Origin: Singulisphaera sp. GP187
GTDB taxonomy: Bacteria; Planctomycetota; Planctomycetia; Gemmatales; Gemmataceae
Assembly (NCBI GenBank): GCA_945861245.1
Contig: CAMAUE010000002.1
Coordinates: 32,236-96,235 of the forward strand
Length of the DNA stretch: 64,000 nucleotides
Reading direction: 5' to 3'
A program made the position numbers and the translations under genes. Each line of letters opens with the position of its first letter. Positions within the stretch are counted from its first letter, which is position 1. Below are positions 34,846-43,365 of this stretch, one piece after another. The notes under the pieces are model-generated. The model was not told where the DNA came from and ran no database searches. It was given only the letters and a program-made list of their open reading frames with translations.

Positions 34846-37086
34846 ATGCGAATTATTTTCGGCGTTGCATGTGTCATTTTCGTGCTTACACAGACGTCGT
34901 ATTCATCCGCGCAGACGCCCGATTTCGATAAGCTCAAGGAAAAACCGATCGCCGTCGGCGGAGGCAAAGTCGGCGAACTGCTTCGGCAGTGGTGGAAGGA
35001 AGGCACCGCCGCTGGGAACGTCGGCGACTTCTACGACAATCGCGACGGCGATCACTCGCCTCTCAGTCTCACTCCCTATCCGCAGCTCTCTGCCTTCAAG
35101 TATTCGCCCGAAGATATTACGCTTCGCAAACACTGGGCGGCGGCGCGCGTCGTGCGGCCACACGTCACGTTTGGCAACTCGTCGACCTCGGCGCCGGCGC
35201 ATCTGGGCGGCAGCAACCCGCGCTCGCTTTACGTCTCGCCATTCGGGCTTACGCTGCTCGCTGAGCATTACCGCAAAAACAACGTCTACATCTATCCCGA
35301 ACATCGCGATCACGATCCGGGACGCAACGGCAAAAACGACGGCTTCGGCGACCTCTACCCCACCAACACGCCGTACCTCTTCATCTCGCAAGGTTCCTCC
35401 GGTTCCGATCAACCGTTCATGCGAATGATGCCGTCCGTCCTTGCCGCATTTCGGCCTGAAGTCAAGCGGAAGCTCATCGAGACCGGCACGCTCATGCCGA
35501 CGATTCAGATGCTCTTTCGCTCAACGAATAAGCACCTGAAAGATCCCAAGGAATATTTGACGGGCAAAGCGCATCCATCGGTCTTCGAGGGCAGCTGGGT
35601 CGATGAATTGGCGATCGTGCAAAAAGCCCACGCGCTGGAATTGAACGCTCTCCCGCCGATCGTGCAGATGCGCGTGTTGGAGGAGAACAAAGCGATCCCC
35701 GGCATCGATTTCATTGACCTCGCGTCAAACGAAATCATCGGCACCACGCCCGCCTGCATCGCTCGTGTGCATCGCAGCAAAGCGCAGAAGCAGCGCATCA
35801 TCGTCAGTGCCGACGCGAGTTTCGATCTGAACAAGAGCAAGCTGACCTATTTATGGGTGATCCTGCGCGGCGATGCTGACAAGATCAGGATCGTGCCCAA
35901 GAAGGACGATGCCTCTACTGCGGAGATCACCGTTGCGTATCACGAACGCAGGCCGATCGCGCCAGGCTCAGCGATGGAGTCGAACCGCGTCGATATCGGC
36001 GTGTTCGTGCACAATGGCACACATTATTCGGCGCCGGGCTTCGTCACCTTCACCACGCTCGATCGCGAAGTTCGCACCTACAGCACCGAGGGCAAACCGC
36101 TCGAGGTTGCTCATGGCATGAGCGAGACCGATGTGCGCGTGCCGAACTGGGAGAAGCTACTCGCGTTTCTCGCCAACGATCTGGTCGCTGGCTCGATGTT
36201 GCAATTGACGAAAGTCCACAAGGAGACGCTACGACGACTGGCTGACGAGCAACAGGGTTTGGTCGACGAAATTGTTCGCATTCAAGCGAAATTGAAAGTC
36301 GCTGAGAAGGTGGCCAAGGACTCACCGGACAAGGCGAAGGCGAGCCAGGAACTCGACGCCCTGCGCCAGCGCATCGTCAAAGCCCAGAAATCTGCAAGCG
36401 ATTTGATCGACCGCAAAAATGAGTCACTCGGCGCGTCGCCACGGCAATTCTTCAATACGCGATTCGAGGCGTTGACTAAAGATCCGTTGTTTACGTTGAC
36501 GCATCAGGATTGGCTGAAGAAAGCCCGCACGCCCGCCAACGAAGCACGCTTCAAGGCGACTTGGCAACGGCTCGTTCGCTTCGGTATCGCAACATCGAAC
36601 GAAACGCTGACGCCGTTGTTGCCGAGCGGCAAGTCGCTCGCCGATGCGATTTGGACGCGGTTCGAGCGGTCGCAACTCGAAATGGTGCATGCGACTCTGC
36701 TCGCGGACCTGGCGTTCCCCGGCTTGTTGCAGGCTGGCTATCAACTCAACTACGTCGATCACCGGCTGTCGGTTGCACGCGAATGGCGTGACGTTTTCCG
36801 CCATGATTCTCGCGGCGAGTACATTGGCTGGATGCGCTATTCGAGCGACGGTGTGCAGTTCTTCAACCACGAAGGTCTGCTCGCTGTCGAGAAGGACCTG
36901 CAATGGCGTGTTGTGAAAGGCCGCATCGTGCGCTATGTTCAAGATTCCGCGAAAACGAAAGGCCCGAACCTGAACCCTCTGCGTATGGATCTCGACGACA
37001 CAATCGTCCGCTACGAATTCGACGGCTCCGCCGACATGCGTGGCCGACGCACGGGCATGGAACCGGTGAAGGATGCGAAGAAGTAG
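34846..37086 (+). CDS. Large exported protein of unknown function
   Basis: 746 residues. ATG 34846 follows a strong GGGAGGTGG site; MRIIFGVACVIFVLTQTSYS then SAQ is a signal peptide. The N-terminal 300 residues (VGELLRQWWKEGTAAGNVGD; YIYPEHRDHDPGRNGKNDGF; LFISQGSSGSDQPFMR) are compact and rich in aromatic and Gly residues. A central segment (ADASFDLNKSKLTYLWVILR) reads like an Ig/PKD-like beta domain (tYsWvilrGd). A coiled coil follows near 470-530 (EQQGLVDEIVRIQAKLKVAE). The architecture is seen in planctomycete secreted proteins. I cannot assign an enzyme class. It should be periplasmic or cell-surface. Confidence 0.8.
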   Translation: MRIIFGVACVIFVLTQTSYSSAQTPDFDKLKEKPIAVGGGKVGELLRQWWKEGTAAGNVGDFYDNRDGDHSPLSLTPYPQLSAFKYSPEDITLRKHWAAARVVRPHVTFGNSSTSAPAHLGGSNPRSLYVSPFGLTLLAEHYRKNNVYIYPEHRDHDPGRNGKNDGFGDLYPTNTPYLFISQGSSGSDQPFMRMMPSVLAAFRPEVKRKLIETGTLMPTIQMLFRSTNKHLKDPKEYLTGKAHPSVFEGSWVDELAIVQKAHALELNALPPIVQMRVLEENKAIPGIDFIDLASNEIIGTTPACIARVHRSKAQKQRIIVSADASFDLNKSKLTYLWVILRGDADKIRIVPKKDDASTAEITVAYHERRPIAPGSAMESNRVDIGVFVHNGTHYSAPGFVTFTTLDREVRTYSTEGKPLEVAHGMSETDVRVPNWEKLLAFLANDLVAGSMLQLTKVHKETLRRLADEQQGLVDEIVRIQAKLKVAEKVAKDSPDKAKASQELDALRQRIVKAQKSASDLIDRKNESLGASPRQFFNTRFEALTKDPLFTLTHQDWLKKARTPANEARFKATWQRLVRFGIATSNETLTPLLPSGKSLADAIWTRFERSQLEMVHATLLADLAFPGLLQAGYQLNYVDHRLSVAREWRDVFRHDSRGEYIGWMRYSSDGVQFFNHEGLLAVEKDLQWRVVKGRIVRYVQDSAKTKGPNLNPLRMDLDDTIVRYEFDGSADMRGRRTGMEPVKDAKK

Positions 37087-37090
37087 GATT

Positions 37091-37185
37091 GTTTAGCCGC
37101 TCGCCTTTGGCGATCGCGGGCGTGACACAATTTCAAATCGTTCAAAGGTGCTAGGTCCGCGCTCGCCAAAGGCGAGCGGCTAAAC
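37091..37185. repeat. Long inverted repeat F
   Basis: Perfect 23-nt arms (37091-37113 and 37163-37185) around a 49-bp centre. It ends 18 bp before the glycerate kinase start. The arm motif is TTAGCCGCTCGCCTTTGGCG. Confidence 0.9.
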
Positions 37186-37203
37186 AAACGCGAGAAACCG
37201 TCA

Positions 37204-38514
37204 ATGAATTCGCAATTGCGTCAACACGCCCGCGCGATCTGGGACGCTGCCGTCAACGCGGTGAAACCCGAACCGCTCGTGGCGGCGGCGCTCGTCGATT
37301 TGGGCGACGCCATCCAATCCGCACGGCGGATCATCGTGCTCGGCGCCGGCAAGGCGGGGGCGGCGATGGCGAAGGCGGTGGAGGTCACGCTGGCGGATTG
37401 CCTCGATCGCGTTGAAGGCATCGTCAACGTGCCCGCCGACGCCGTTCGACCGCTGCAACGCATCCGCTTAAACGCCGCTCGACCGCCGGCGACGAATTTC
37501 CCGACTGCCGCCGGTGTGCGCGGCGCCGAGGAGATGCTGCGCCTTGCGCGGTCGGCAGGGCCGGACGACATCGCACTGTGTCTCTTGTCCGGCGGCGGGT
37601 CGGCGTTGCTGCCCGCACCGGCGTTTGGGGTTTTACTCGAGGACAAGCTGGCGGCGACAAAATTGCTGCATCAATGCGGTGCCACCATCAACGAGATGAA
37701 CGCCGTCCGCAAGCATCTCAGTGCCATCAAGGGCGGCCGGCTTGCTCAGGCGTTCACCGGTCGAGCGCTGTTCAGCCTCATCATTTCCGATGTCATCGGC
37801 GATCCGCTTGATGTCATCGCATCCGGGCCGACCGCGCCGGATACCTCAACATTTGCGGATTCGCTGGCGATCCTGGAACGCTTCGGCATCGCGGATCGCA
37901 CGCCCGCTGCGGTAGTCGAACATCTCCGTCGCGGCGTGCGTGGCGAGATTGAAGAAACGCCGAAGACGTTGCCGGCCAACACGCGCAATCTGATGCTCGG
38001 CAACAATGTCAAGGCGTTGGCGGTCGCGCAAGCGAAGGCGGAATCGCTCGGCTATCGCGTCGTCAATCTCGGCTCGTACATCGAAGGCGAAACTCGGCAT
38101 GTCGCCATCGTGCATGCCGGCATCGCCCGCTCGCTGCGCGATCAGCATGTCCCGATCGCGCCGCCGGTTTGTTTGCTAAGCGGTGGCGAGACCACGGTCA
38201 CGCTGTGCAACAAGCCAGGCAAAGGCGGACGCAATCAGGAGTTCGTCCTCGCGGCATTGTCGAAACTCGGCGCAATGCCCAACATAGTGATCCTGAGCGG
38301 CGGCACCGATGGCGAGGACGGCCCCACCGACGCGGCTGGCGCCTGCGCGGATGCGCAGACATTGCAGCGTGCCCAGGCGCTCGGTCTGAACGGTGAGAAT
38401 TTTCTGCGCCGTAATGATGCCTATCCGTTTTTCGATGCGACTGGAGATTTGCTCAAGACGGGATTGACGCAGACAAACGTGATGGACGTGCGGGTGATTC
38501 TGATGGGAGAATAA
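37204..38514 (+). CDS. Glycerate 2-kinase (DUF4147/MOFRL family)
   Basis: 436 residues from ATG 37204. The N-terminal DUF4147 domain has RIIVLGAGKAGAAMAKAVE, LCLLSGGGSALLPAP and INEMNAVRKHLSAIKGGRLA. The C-terminal MOFRL domain has CLLSGGETTVTLCNKPGKGG, GRNQEFVLAAL and LSGGTDGEDGPTDAAGA. This is the complete layout of class II glycerate kinases, which phosphorylate D-glycerate to 2-phosphoglycerate in the cytoplasm (glycerate/hydroxypyruvate metabolism). It is a single gene flanked by repeats on both sides. The call is firm. Confidence 0.92.
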   Translation: MNSQLRQHARAIWDAAVNAVKPEPLVAAALVDLGDAIQSARRIIVLGAGKAGAAMAKAVEVTLADCLDRVEGIVNVPADAVRPLQRIRLNAARPPATNFPTAAGVRGAEEMLRLARSAGPDDIALCLLSGGGSALLPAPAFGVLLEDKLAATKLLHQCGATINEMNAVRKHLSAIKGGRLAQAFTGRALFSLIISDVIGDPLDVIASGPTAPDTSTFADSLAILERFGIADRTPAAVVEHLRRGVRGEIEETPKTLPANTRNLMLGNNVKALAVAQAKAESLGYRVVNLGSYIEGETRHVAIVHAGIARSLRDQHVPIAPPVCLLSGGETTVTLCNKPGKGGRNQEFVLAALSKLGAMPNIVILSGGTDGEDGPTDAAGACADAQTLQRAQALGLNGENFLRRNDAYPFFDATGDLLKTGLTQTNVMDVRVILMGE

Positions 38515-38602
38515 CGTTGTCAGAGCCGCGCACGTAGTAAGCGGTTTTGAATGTGCAAATCGCGATGTATTTTGACACTTCTCGCGGATCTCCACCATTA
38601 AC

Positions 38603-38655
38603 CGCACCACAGAGAACCCAGCGCGGCCAAGCCGTACTGGGTTCTCTGTGGTGCG
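38603..38655. repeat. Inverted repeat G
   Basis: Perfect 19-nt arms (38603-38621 and 38637-38655), between the convergent glycerate kinase and zinc-ribbon genes. The arm is CGCACCACAGAGAACCCAG. Confidence 0.85.
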
Positions 38656-38680
38656 ATTCCCCGGCTTTCCTCGCAGGCGG

Positions 38681-38938
38681 TCACATCCCAGCAAGCATCG
38701 CCATCGAGAGTTGGCCAAGGCTTTCCTCGCTTACCGCAACGGGTTCGCCGCACTCTGGGCAGAAGATGTGGCCGTCGTTGGTGAGGCTGGAAAAGATCAT
38801 GTCCTCGAAGGTCGCGCCGTCGCCGAGCGCGTACCACGGGCCTTTCTCGAACATCAGATCGGTCACCTCATTTGCTGATAGGTTGGGCGGGGCGACGAAT
38901 CGGCAGGCACAGCATTCACAGTATAATTCGATCTGCAT
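38681..38938 (-). CDS. Small Cys-rich (zinc-ribbon-like) protein
   Basis: 85 residues from ATG 38938, preceded by GGAG. The longer minus frame to 39427 crosses repeat H and is rejected. An N-terminal CECCAC cluster (Cys7, 9, 10, 12) and a later HIFCPECGEPVAV suggest one structural zinc site split over the two ends. The middle (ATFEDMIFSSLTNDG) is acidic. It has no signal peptide and is likely cytoplasmic. I do not recognise a named family. Regulation by nucleic-acid or protein binding is possible but not shown. Confidence 0.65.
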   Translation of the reverse strand: MQIELYCECCACRFVAPPNLSANEVTDLMFEKGPWYALGDGATFEDMIFSSLTNDGHIFCPECGEPVAVSEESLGQLSMAMLAGM

Positions 38939-39296
38939 GGCAAAGCTCCGTGGGTTGATTTCCTTTGGGCGGGAAATCCAAATGCAATACCAATGCCACG
39001 AATTGAATACTGGCCTTGATTTTTTTCTCCTGAGACGCAACAGGTTATTTAGCAATGAGATGCGTTCAAATAATCGGAAACTTACCATCGGCGGCTTGCG
39101 GGGTTTGGAAACTATTTTCGCCGTGGAGGTGTTTTGCGAGGAGTGAATCAGGAAGTTGTTACAATGCTGGAATTGTAAAAATGACAATCGATAAACCTGC
39201 AAGCCCCAGGGATGAGCGTCAGCGATTCCTGGGGGTGAAAGCGGCCGTGAATTTACCCCCCAGGAATCGCTGACGCTCATCCTGGGGCTTGGGTGC
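38939..39296. other. Non-coding region with inverted repeat H
   Basis: About 360 bp between two minus-strand genes. The first half is comparatively AT-rich and probably holds the promoter of the zinc-ribbon gene. The last 90 bp is repeat H. No gene is seen. Confidence 0.55.
39201..39290. repeat. Long inverted repeat H
   Basis: Arms of about 35 nt (39201-39235 and 39256-39290) with a single-base indel, just downstream of the stop of the 39297 gene. The arm motif is ATGAGCGTCAGCGATTCCTG. Confidence 0.9.
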
Positions 39297-40511
39297 TTAT
39301 TCTTTCCGCTGGGCTTCCATCGCGATGTCGAAGTTGGCGACGGCGTAGATGGCGCGATATTCGGATTCATCGGTCGGGCCAGCCGGGCCGACGTTGAGGG
39401 CGTTGTCGAGCAGGAATTCAACGACATCCTGAATTGACTTCCCGCCGCCGATGAAATGCTGGTACTTCGCCTGCCAGACCGCTTCGCCCTTTTCGAGAGC
39501 GGTGTGGGCCTGGATCACTTCATTCAAGAATCGGCGTGCTTCGGAATACTGGGCGGTCGGGATTTCGTTGGCGCGATCAATCAACTCTCGTCGCATCTTC
39601 TCGAACTGGGCTTGCTGATCGCGAACGGCCGGCACGTCGACCTTGCCGTTGTAGGCGTCCTTGACGGCGGCTTGTAGCACGCGGTCCCACGCTCTTTGTT
39701 GTTCGAGCGTCAGTTTTTCGGTGAGCGCGGTCGGCCAGGTCACGCGTCCGTTATCGCGAAGGATTCCCAGGCCAACCTGGTTCTTCGTCACGTTCAGATG
39801 CCCGAGAACGGTTTCATTAAGAACGATCGGTTCGATCGTGGTCTTGTTCTTCAGATGCTTGCGAAGATCATTGACGAGATAATTCACGGTCTTTCCACTG
39901 GAGATTTCGCCGGGTAGCGACGCCGTTTGCATGCGTTTCAACGTCAACTTCTCGATCCGTTCGCGTTCTTGCGAGGCCGTCGGCGTATTCGCTTTGATGT
40001 AAGCCTCGAGTTCAAAGGCTTTCTTTTTGGTATCCAGTCGAGCCTGCAGTGCTTGCTCGCGAAGGATTCGCGCTTGCTCAGAGCTGTTCACGGTGCTGCC
40101 GTAGGCGCGAAGCAAATCCGCTTGGCCCATGGTGCCATTGGGATCGTAATAATGCGAATACGGGTTGTATGGGTTCAGCAACCCCGCGCCGCCGATGCCG
40201 TAGCCCGGCGAAGTCGATGAATAGGGATTGCCCATGGAACCGTAGGGATCCGTGGGTCCGATCGGCGGCAGATACGCTTGGCCGTACGTACCCGAGTTCA
40301 GATACGCCTGCGGATTCGCATTGAAGTAGCCGCGAGTCGCCTGCGCCGCCCACATTTGCCGCGCCATCCACGCCTGCTGATTGAGCTGCGCTTGATAATA
40401 ATAGGCGGCATACGGGTTGTAGTTGTACTGGGCACGCGCTTCCGTGGCGGCACTCACAATCACACCCGCCACCAACATGGCGGAAAGGAATGGTCTTCGC
40501 ATCACGAACAT
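39297..40511 (-). CDS. Exported Tyr/Gln-rich protein of unknown function
   Basis: 404 residues from ATG 40511, preceded by GAGGTGGG. A signal peptide (RRPFLSAMLVAGVIVSAATE then ARAQ) is followed by a low-complexity region rich in Tyr, Asn, Gln and Gly (about 28-130: QYNYNPYAAYYYQAQLNQQA; GYGIGGAGLLNPYNPYSHYY). The C-terminal 270 residues are charged and helical (EAYIKANTPTASQERERIEK; LTLEQQRAWDRVLQAAV). This layout is common among secreted planctomycete proteins, but no enzymatic motif is visible. It is probably periplasmic or surface-located. Confidence 0.8.
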   Translation of the reverse strand: MFVMRRPFLSAMLVAGVIVSAATEARAQYNYNPYAAYYYQAQLNQQAWMARQMWAAQATRGYFNANPQAYLNSGTYGQAYLPPIGPTDPYGSMGNPYSSTSPGYGIGGAGLLNPYNPYSHYYDPNGTMGQADLLRAYGSTVNSSEQARILREQALQARLDTKKKAFELEAYIKANTPTASQERERIEKLTLKRMQTASLPGEISSGKTVNYLVNDLRKHLKNKTTIEPIVLNETVLGHLNVTKNQVGLGILRDNGRVTWPTALTEKLTLEQQRAWDRVLQAAVKDAYNGKVDVPAVRDQQAQFEKMRRELIDRANEIPTAQYSEARRFLNEVIQAHTALEKGEAVWQAKYQHFIGGGKSIQDVVEFLLDNALNVGPAGPTDESEYRAIYAVANFDIAMEAQRKE

Positions 40512-40710
40512 GGCCCACCTCGTTTTCGGGCGACCGGATTGGATTGGAAATGTGAACCTTGGCGACCTGACGTCGTTCTCTCCTGGTTATATTATACTTC
40601 GCATGGTCAGAATTGGGGCATTTCGTTCTTTGAACATAGTTCGCCATTTGTGGCGGGAAGTCGGACAACGCGCCGTGAATGGCGGGCTATATTAAAGAAT
40701 CTCCGACACC

Positions 40711-40731
40711 AGCGCTAAGCCGCAAACGGGA
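40711..40731 (-). repeat. Family A half-site, A6
   Basis: One arm (AGCGCTAAGCCGCAAACGGG) without its partner, 19 bp before the deacetylase start. Confidence 0.6.
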
Positions 40732-40749
40732 AACGATAAGGAGCAACCG

Positions 40750-41694
40750 ATGACGATCTTGATTTCGGACCCGCTCTTTCAGCGTCACGAGACCGGCCAA
40801 CATCCAGAACGGCCCGCTCGTTTGGCGTCGATCCTCACTCGCCTGGAGCGCGACGGCCTGGTCGCGCGCTGTCAACGTGGCGAGTACACGCCATTGACAG
40901 AGGACGCCGTTCGCGGGATCCATTCTGCGGAGGTTGTAGCCACGGCACGCCGGTTCGCGGAAGCGGGTGGCGGTTGGCTGGAGTCGGACACGTTCGTCTG
41001 CCCGGCGTCGTTCGACGTCGCGCTCGCCGCCGCCGGCGCCTGTGCCAGCGCGGTCGATCAAGTAATGCGTGGCATCGACCGCACCGCATTCTGCCTGGTC
41101 CGTCCGCCGGGGCATCATGCGACCGCTCGTCAAAGCATGGGCTTCTGTTTATTCAACAACATCGCATTGGCGGCTCACCACGCGCGGCAAACTTTCGGGC
41201 TGGAGCGCATCCTCATCGTCGATTGGGACGTGCATCACGGCAATGGCACGCAGGACATCTTCTGGACCGACCCGACCGTCTTTTTCTTGAGCGTCCATCG
41301 CTACGGACATGGGTTCTATCCGGGAACCGGCCACTCGGACGAAACGGGAACCCGCGCCGGCCTGGGCTTTACCGCGAATCTGCCGCTGCCTTTTGGTATC
41401 GCGCGCGCCGAGTATCGAGCGGCCTTTCAGCACGCCGTCGAAAAGGCCGCGGATGCGATCAAGCCCGACCTGATATTGCTGAGCGCCGGCTTCGATGCGC
41501 ACGTCCGCGATCCGATCGGCTCACTTGGCCTGGAAGCGGAAGATTTCGCCGACATGACGCAAGTGCTTCTCAATGTCGCCAATACGCATGCTCAAGGCCG
41601 AATCGTCAGTTGCCTGGAGGGCGGCTACAACCTTGACGCCCTGGCCGAATGCGCGTCGGCACATTTGGCAACGCTGATCGATAGCAGGAAATAG
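40750..41694 (+). CDS. Histone deacetylase-family (arginase-fold) deacetylase
   Basis: 314 residues; ATG 40750 follows AAGGAG. The zinc-hydrolase motifs are all present: CLVRPPGHHATA near 115-126 (the His pair), IVDWDVHHGNGTQDIFW near 157-173 (Asp and His zinc ligands), SAGFDAHVRDP near 244 (second Asp) and CLEGGYNLDALA near 294. These belong to the class II-like bacterial HDAC/AcuC/acetylpolyamine amidohydrolase group. The enzyme removes acetyl groups from lysine side chains or polyamines in the cytoplasm. It is divergent from the exported 39297-40511 gene and has no evident operon partner. The real substrate is unknown. Confidence 0.9.
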   Translation: MTILISDPLFQRHETGQHPERPARLASILTRLERDGLVARCQRGEYTPLTEDAVRGIHSAEVVATARRFAEAGGGWLESDTFVCPASFDVALAAAGACASAVDQVMRGIDRTAFCLVRPPGHHATARQSMGFCLFNNIALAAHHARQTFGLERILIVDWDVHHGNGTQDIFWTDPTVFFLSVHRYGHGFYPGTGHSDETGTRAGLGFTANLPLPFGIARAEYRAAFQHAVEKAADAIKPDLILLSAGFDAHVRDPIGSLGLEAEDFADMTQVLLNVANTHAQGRIVSCLEGGYNLDALAECASAHLATLIDSRK

Positions 41695-41723
41695 CAGCCC
41701 ATCACCTCCAGCCGATTTTGCAT

Positions 41724-41782
41724 TTCCGCTTGCGGCTTGGCGCCTGGATTTTCCTACGCGAGCGCCAAGAAGCCGCATGCGA
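41724..41782. repeat. Family A inverted repeat, copy A7
   Basis: Arms of about 21 nt with a 2-nt insertion in the right arm, between the deacetylase stop and the Gly-rich protein. Confidence 0.75.
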
Positions 41783-41919
41783 AAAAAATAATTGCACCGA
41801 TCGCGATTTTTCTCCTCACTTCATCTTCGCTTCAGGTTGCTTCGCGTAGTATCCACCCATTACGAACGGGATCGTCTCGTTCCTCCTACCTGAGTATTGG
41901 TTTCCGAAGGAGTCATGTC

Positions 41920-42552
41920 ATGCGTGGAACCCTTATGCAGATGAGCGTGATCGGTCTGGCGGCATTTCTGTTCGTCTCCGCCGACAAAGCCCAGGCACAG
42001 TACAAAGGCGTCTACCGACCCTACGGTCAGGGCGGCGGCAAAGTCCCAACCGGAACTGGAATGTCGGGCGGCCAACAAGGCGGCATCGGTACGACAATTG
42101 GCACCATGATCGGCGGTATGATGGGCGGCGGTCAACAAGGCGGCAAAGGCGGTCAGCAGGGCGGCAAAGGCGGGTCGGGTGGATTCATGGGCGGCCAAGG
42201 CGGCGGCATGGGCGGCATGATGGGCGGTGGACAACAAGGCGGCGGTCAAGGTGGCAAAAGCGGGTCGGGTGGATTCATGGGCGGCCAAGGCGGCGGCATG
42301 GGCGGCATGATGGGCGGTGGACAACAAGGCGGCGGTCAAGGTGGCAAAAAACCGCAAGGCGGCCAAGGCGGCGGCGGTATGGGCAAACCACCACAAAGCG
42401 GCACCACCGGCACCGGCACCAAGCCGTCTCCTACCGGCACTGGTATCCTTCCAACCGGCATCGGCTCACTGCCAACGACCATCGGCGGCACCACCGGAGG
42501 CCAACTCAGCATCTTCAACAATCCTCAGGTCCAACGGTTTATCAAACGGTAA
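41920..42552 (+). CDS. Secreted Gly/Gln/Met-rich repeat protein
   Basis: 210 residues; ATG 41920 follows AAGGAG with 8-nt spacing. The longer frame to 41737 passes through repeat A7. MRGTLMQMSVIGLAAFLFVS then ADKAQAQ is a signal peptide. Residues about 45-150 are low complexity, dominated by GGQQGG, GGMGGMMGGG and GGFMGGQGGG. At DNA level a 90-bp unit is tandemly duplicated (42171-42260 and 42261-42350), differing at only one base. The C-terminal third is Thr/Gly/Pro-rich (PTGTGILPTGIGSLPTTIGG). It may be a structural surface or matrix protein; that is inference. Confidence 0.75.
   Translation: MRGTLMQMSVIGLAAFLFVSADKAQAQYKGVYRPYGQGGGKVPTGTGMSGGQQGGIGTTIGTMIGGMMGGGQQGGKGGQQGGKGGSGGFMGGQGGGMGGMMGGGQQGGGQGGKSGSGGFMGGQGGGMGGMMGGGQQGGGQGGKKPQGGQGGGGMGKPPQSGTTGTGTKPSPTGTGILPTGIGSLPTTIGGTTGGQLSIFNNPQVQRFIKR
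42171..42350 (+). repeat. 90-bp tandem duplication within the Gly-rich gene
   Basis: Two adjacent units start with CGGGTCGGGTGGATTCATGG and differ only at the last base of each unit. The reading frame is kept (30 codons per unit), which suggests recent copy-number change. Confidence 0.9.
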
Positions 42553-42712
42553 GCTTCCCGCTCGCAGCAAAAATACACTCGCGGCGAGCGACATGTTTTG
42601 ATGATGGCTACGGTGGTCAACGGCAACTTTTATCAGACGCCGCACGCATGTCGAATCGTTCGTCGTGGAATACAAAAGGAGCAGTTCCATTTCAATTCCA
42701 ACGGATTTCGCC

Positions 42713-43365
42713 ATGCGTGTACTTGTCGTTGAGGACGAACCCGAGTTGCTCCAGGTCACGGCTCAAGCCTTGCGCGAATCCGGTTTCGCCGTCGATGAAG
42801 CCGCCGACGGTGAGGAAGGGCTCTACAAGGCAACGACCTGGGAATACGACGCAATCGTGCTCGACCTCATGCTGCCAAAGATCGATGGTTGGACCTTGCT
42901 GGGAAAGCTTCGCAAGAAGAAGAAAACTCCGGTGCTCATCCTCAGTGCCCGCGACGGCGTGCGTGATCGTGTGCAAGGTCTGGATATCGGCGCCGACGAT
43001 TATCTCGTCAAACCGTTCGAGCTCTCGGAGCTTCTCGCTCGGCTGCGAGCGTTGATCCGCCGCGCCGCCGGCCAGGCTTTGCCCCAGATCAAGATCGGCG
43101 ACGTTACCGTGGACACCCGCACGCGAACCGTGACCAAGGACGGCTCTTTGGCAGATCTGACAGGCCGTGAGTACGCTATCGTGGAATGCTCGCCCTTCAG
43201 CGCGGCGGATTGGTGACGCGCACCTATCTCTACGAGCATATTTTCGACGAGAACGACGATTCGCTCTCGAACCTCATCGAAGTCCACGTTTCCAATATCC
43301 GCAAGAAGCTCGGCAAAGACTTCATCAAGACCCGCCGAGGTCAGGGGTACATCGTCGATGATTAG
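42713..43365 (+). pseudogene. OmpR-family response regulator, frameshifted
   Basis: Start ATG 42713 (MRVLVVEDEPELLQVTAQAL). The receiver domain is intact: VEDE acidic pair, phospho-acceptor Asp in IVLDLMLPKIDGW, and Lys in DYLVKPFELSE. The winged-helix domain begins (DVTVDTRTRTVTKDG; ADLTGREYAIVE), then the frame is lost near 43184-43186 and stops at 43216. One missing base would restore MLALQRGGLVTRTYLYEHIF through NIRKKLGKDFIKTRRGQGYI to the stop at 43363. The downstream kinase start overlaps that true stop by 8 bp. It is either a genuine inactivating mutation or a sequencing error; the rest of the gene shows no decay. Confidence 0.85.
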
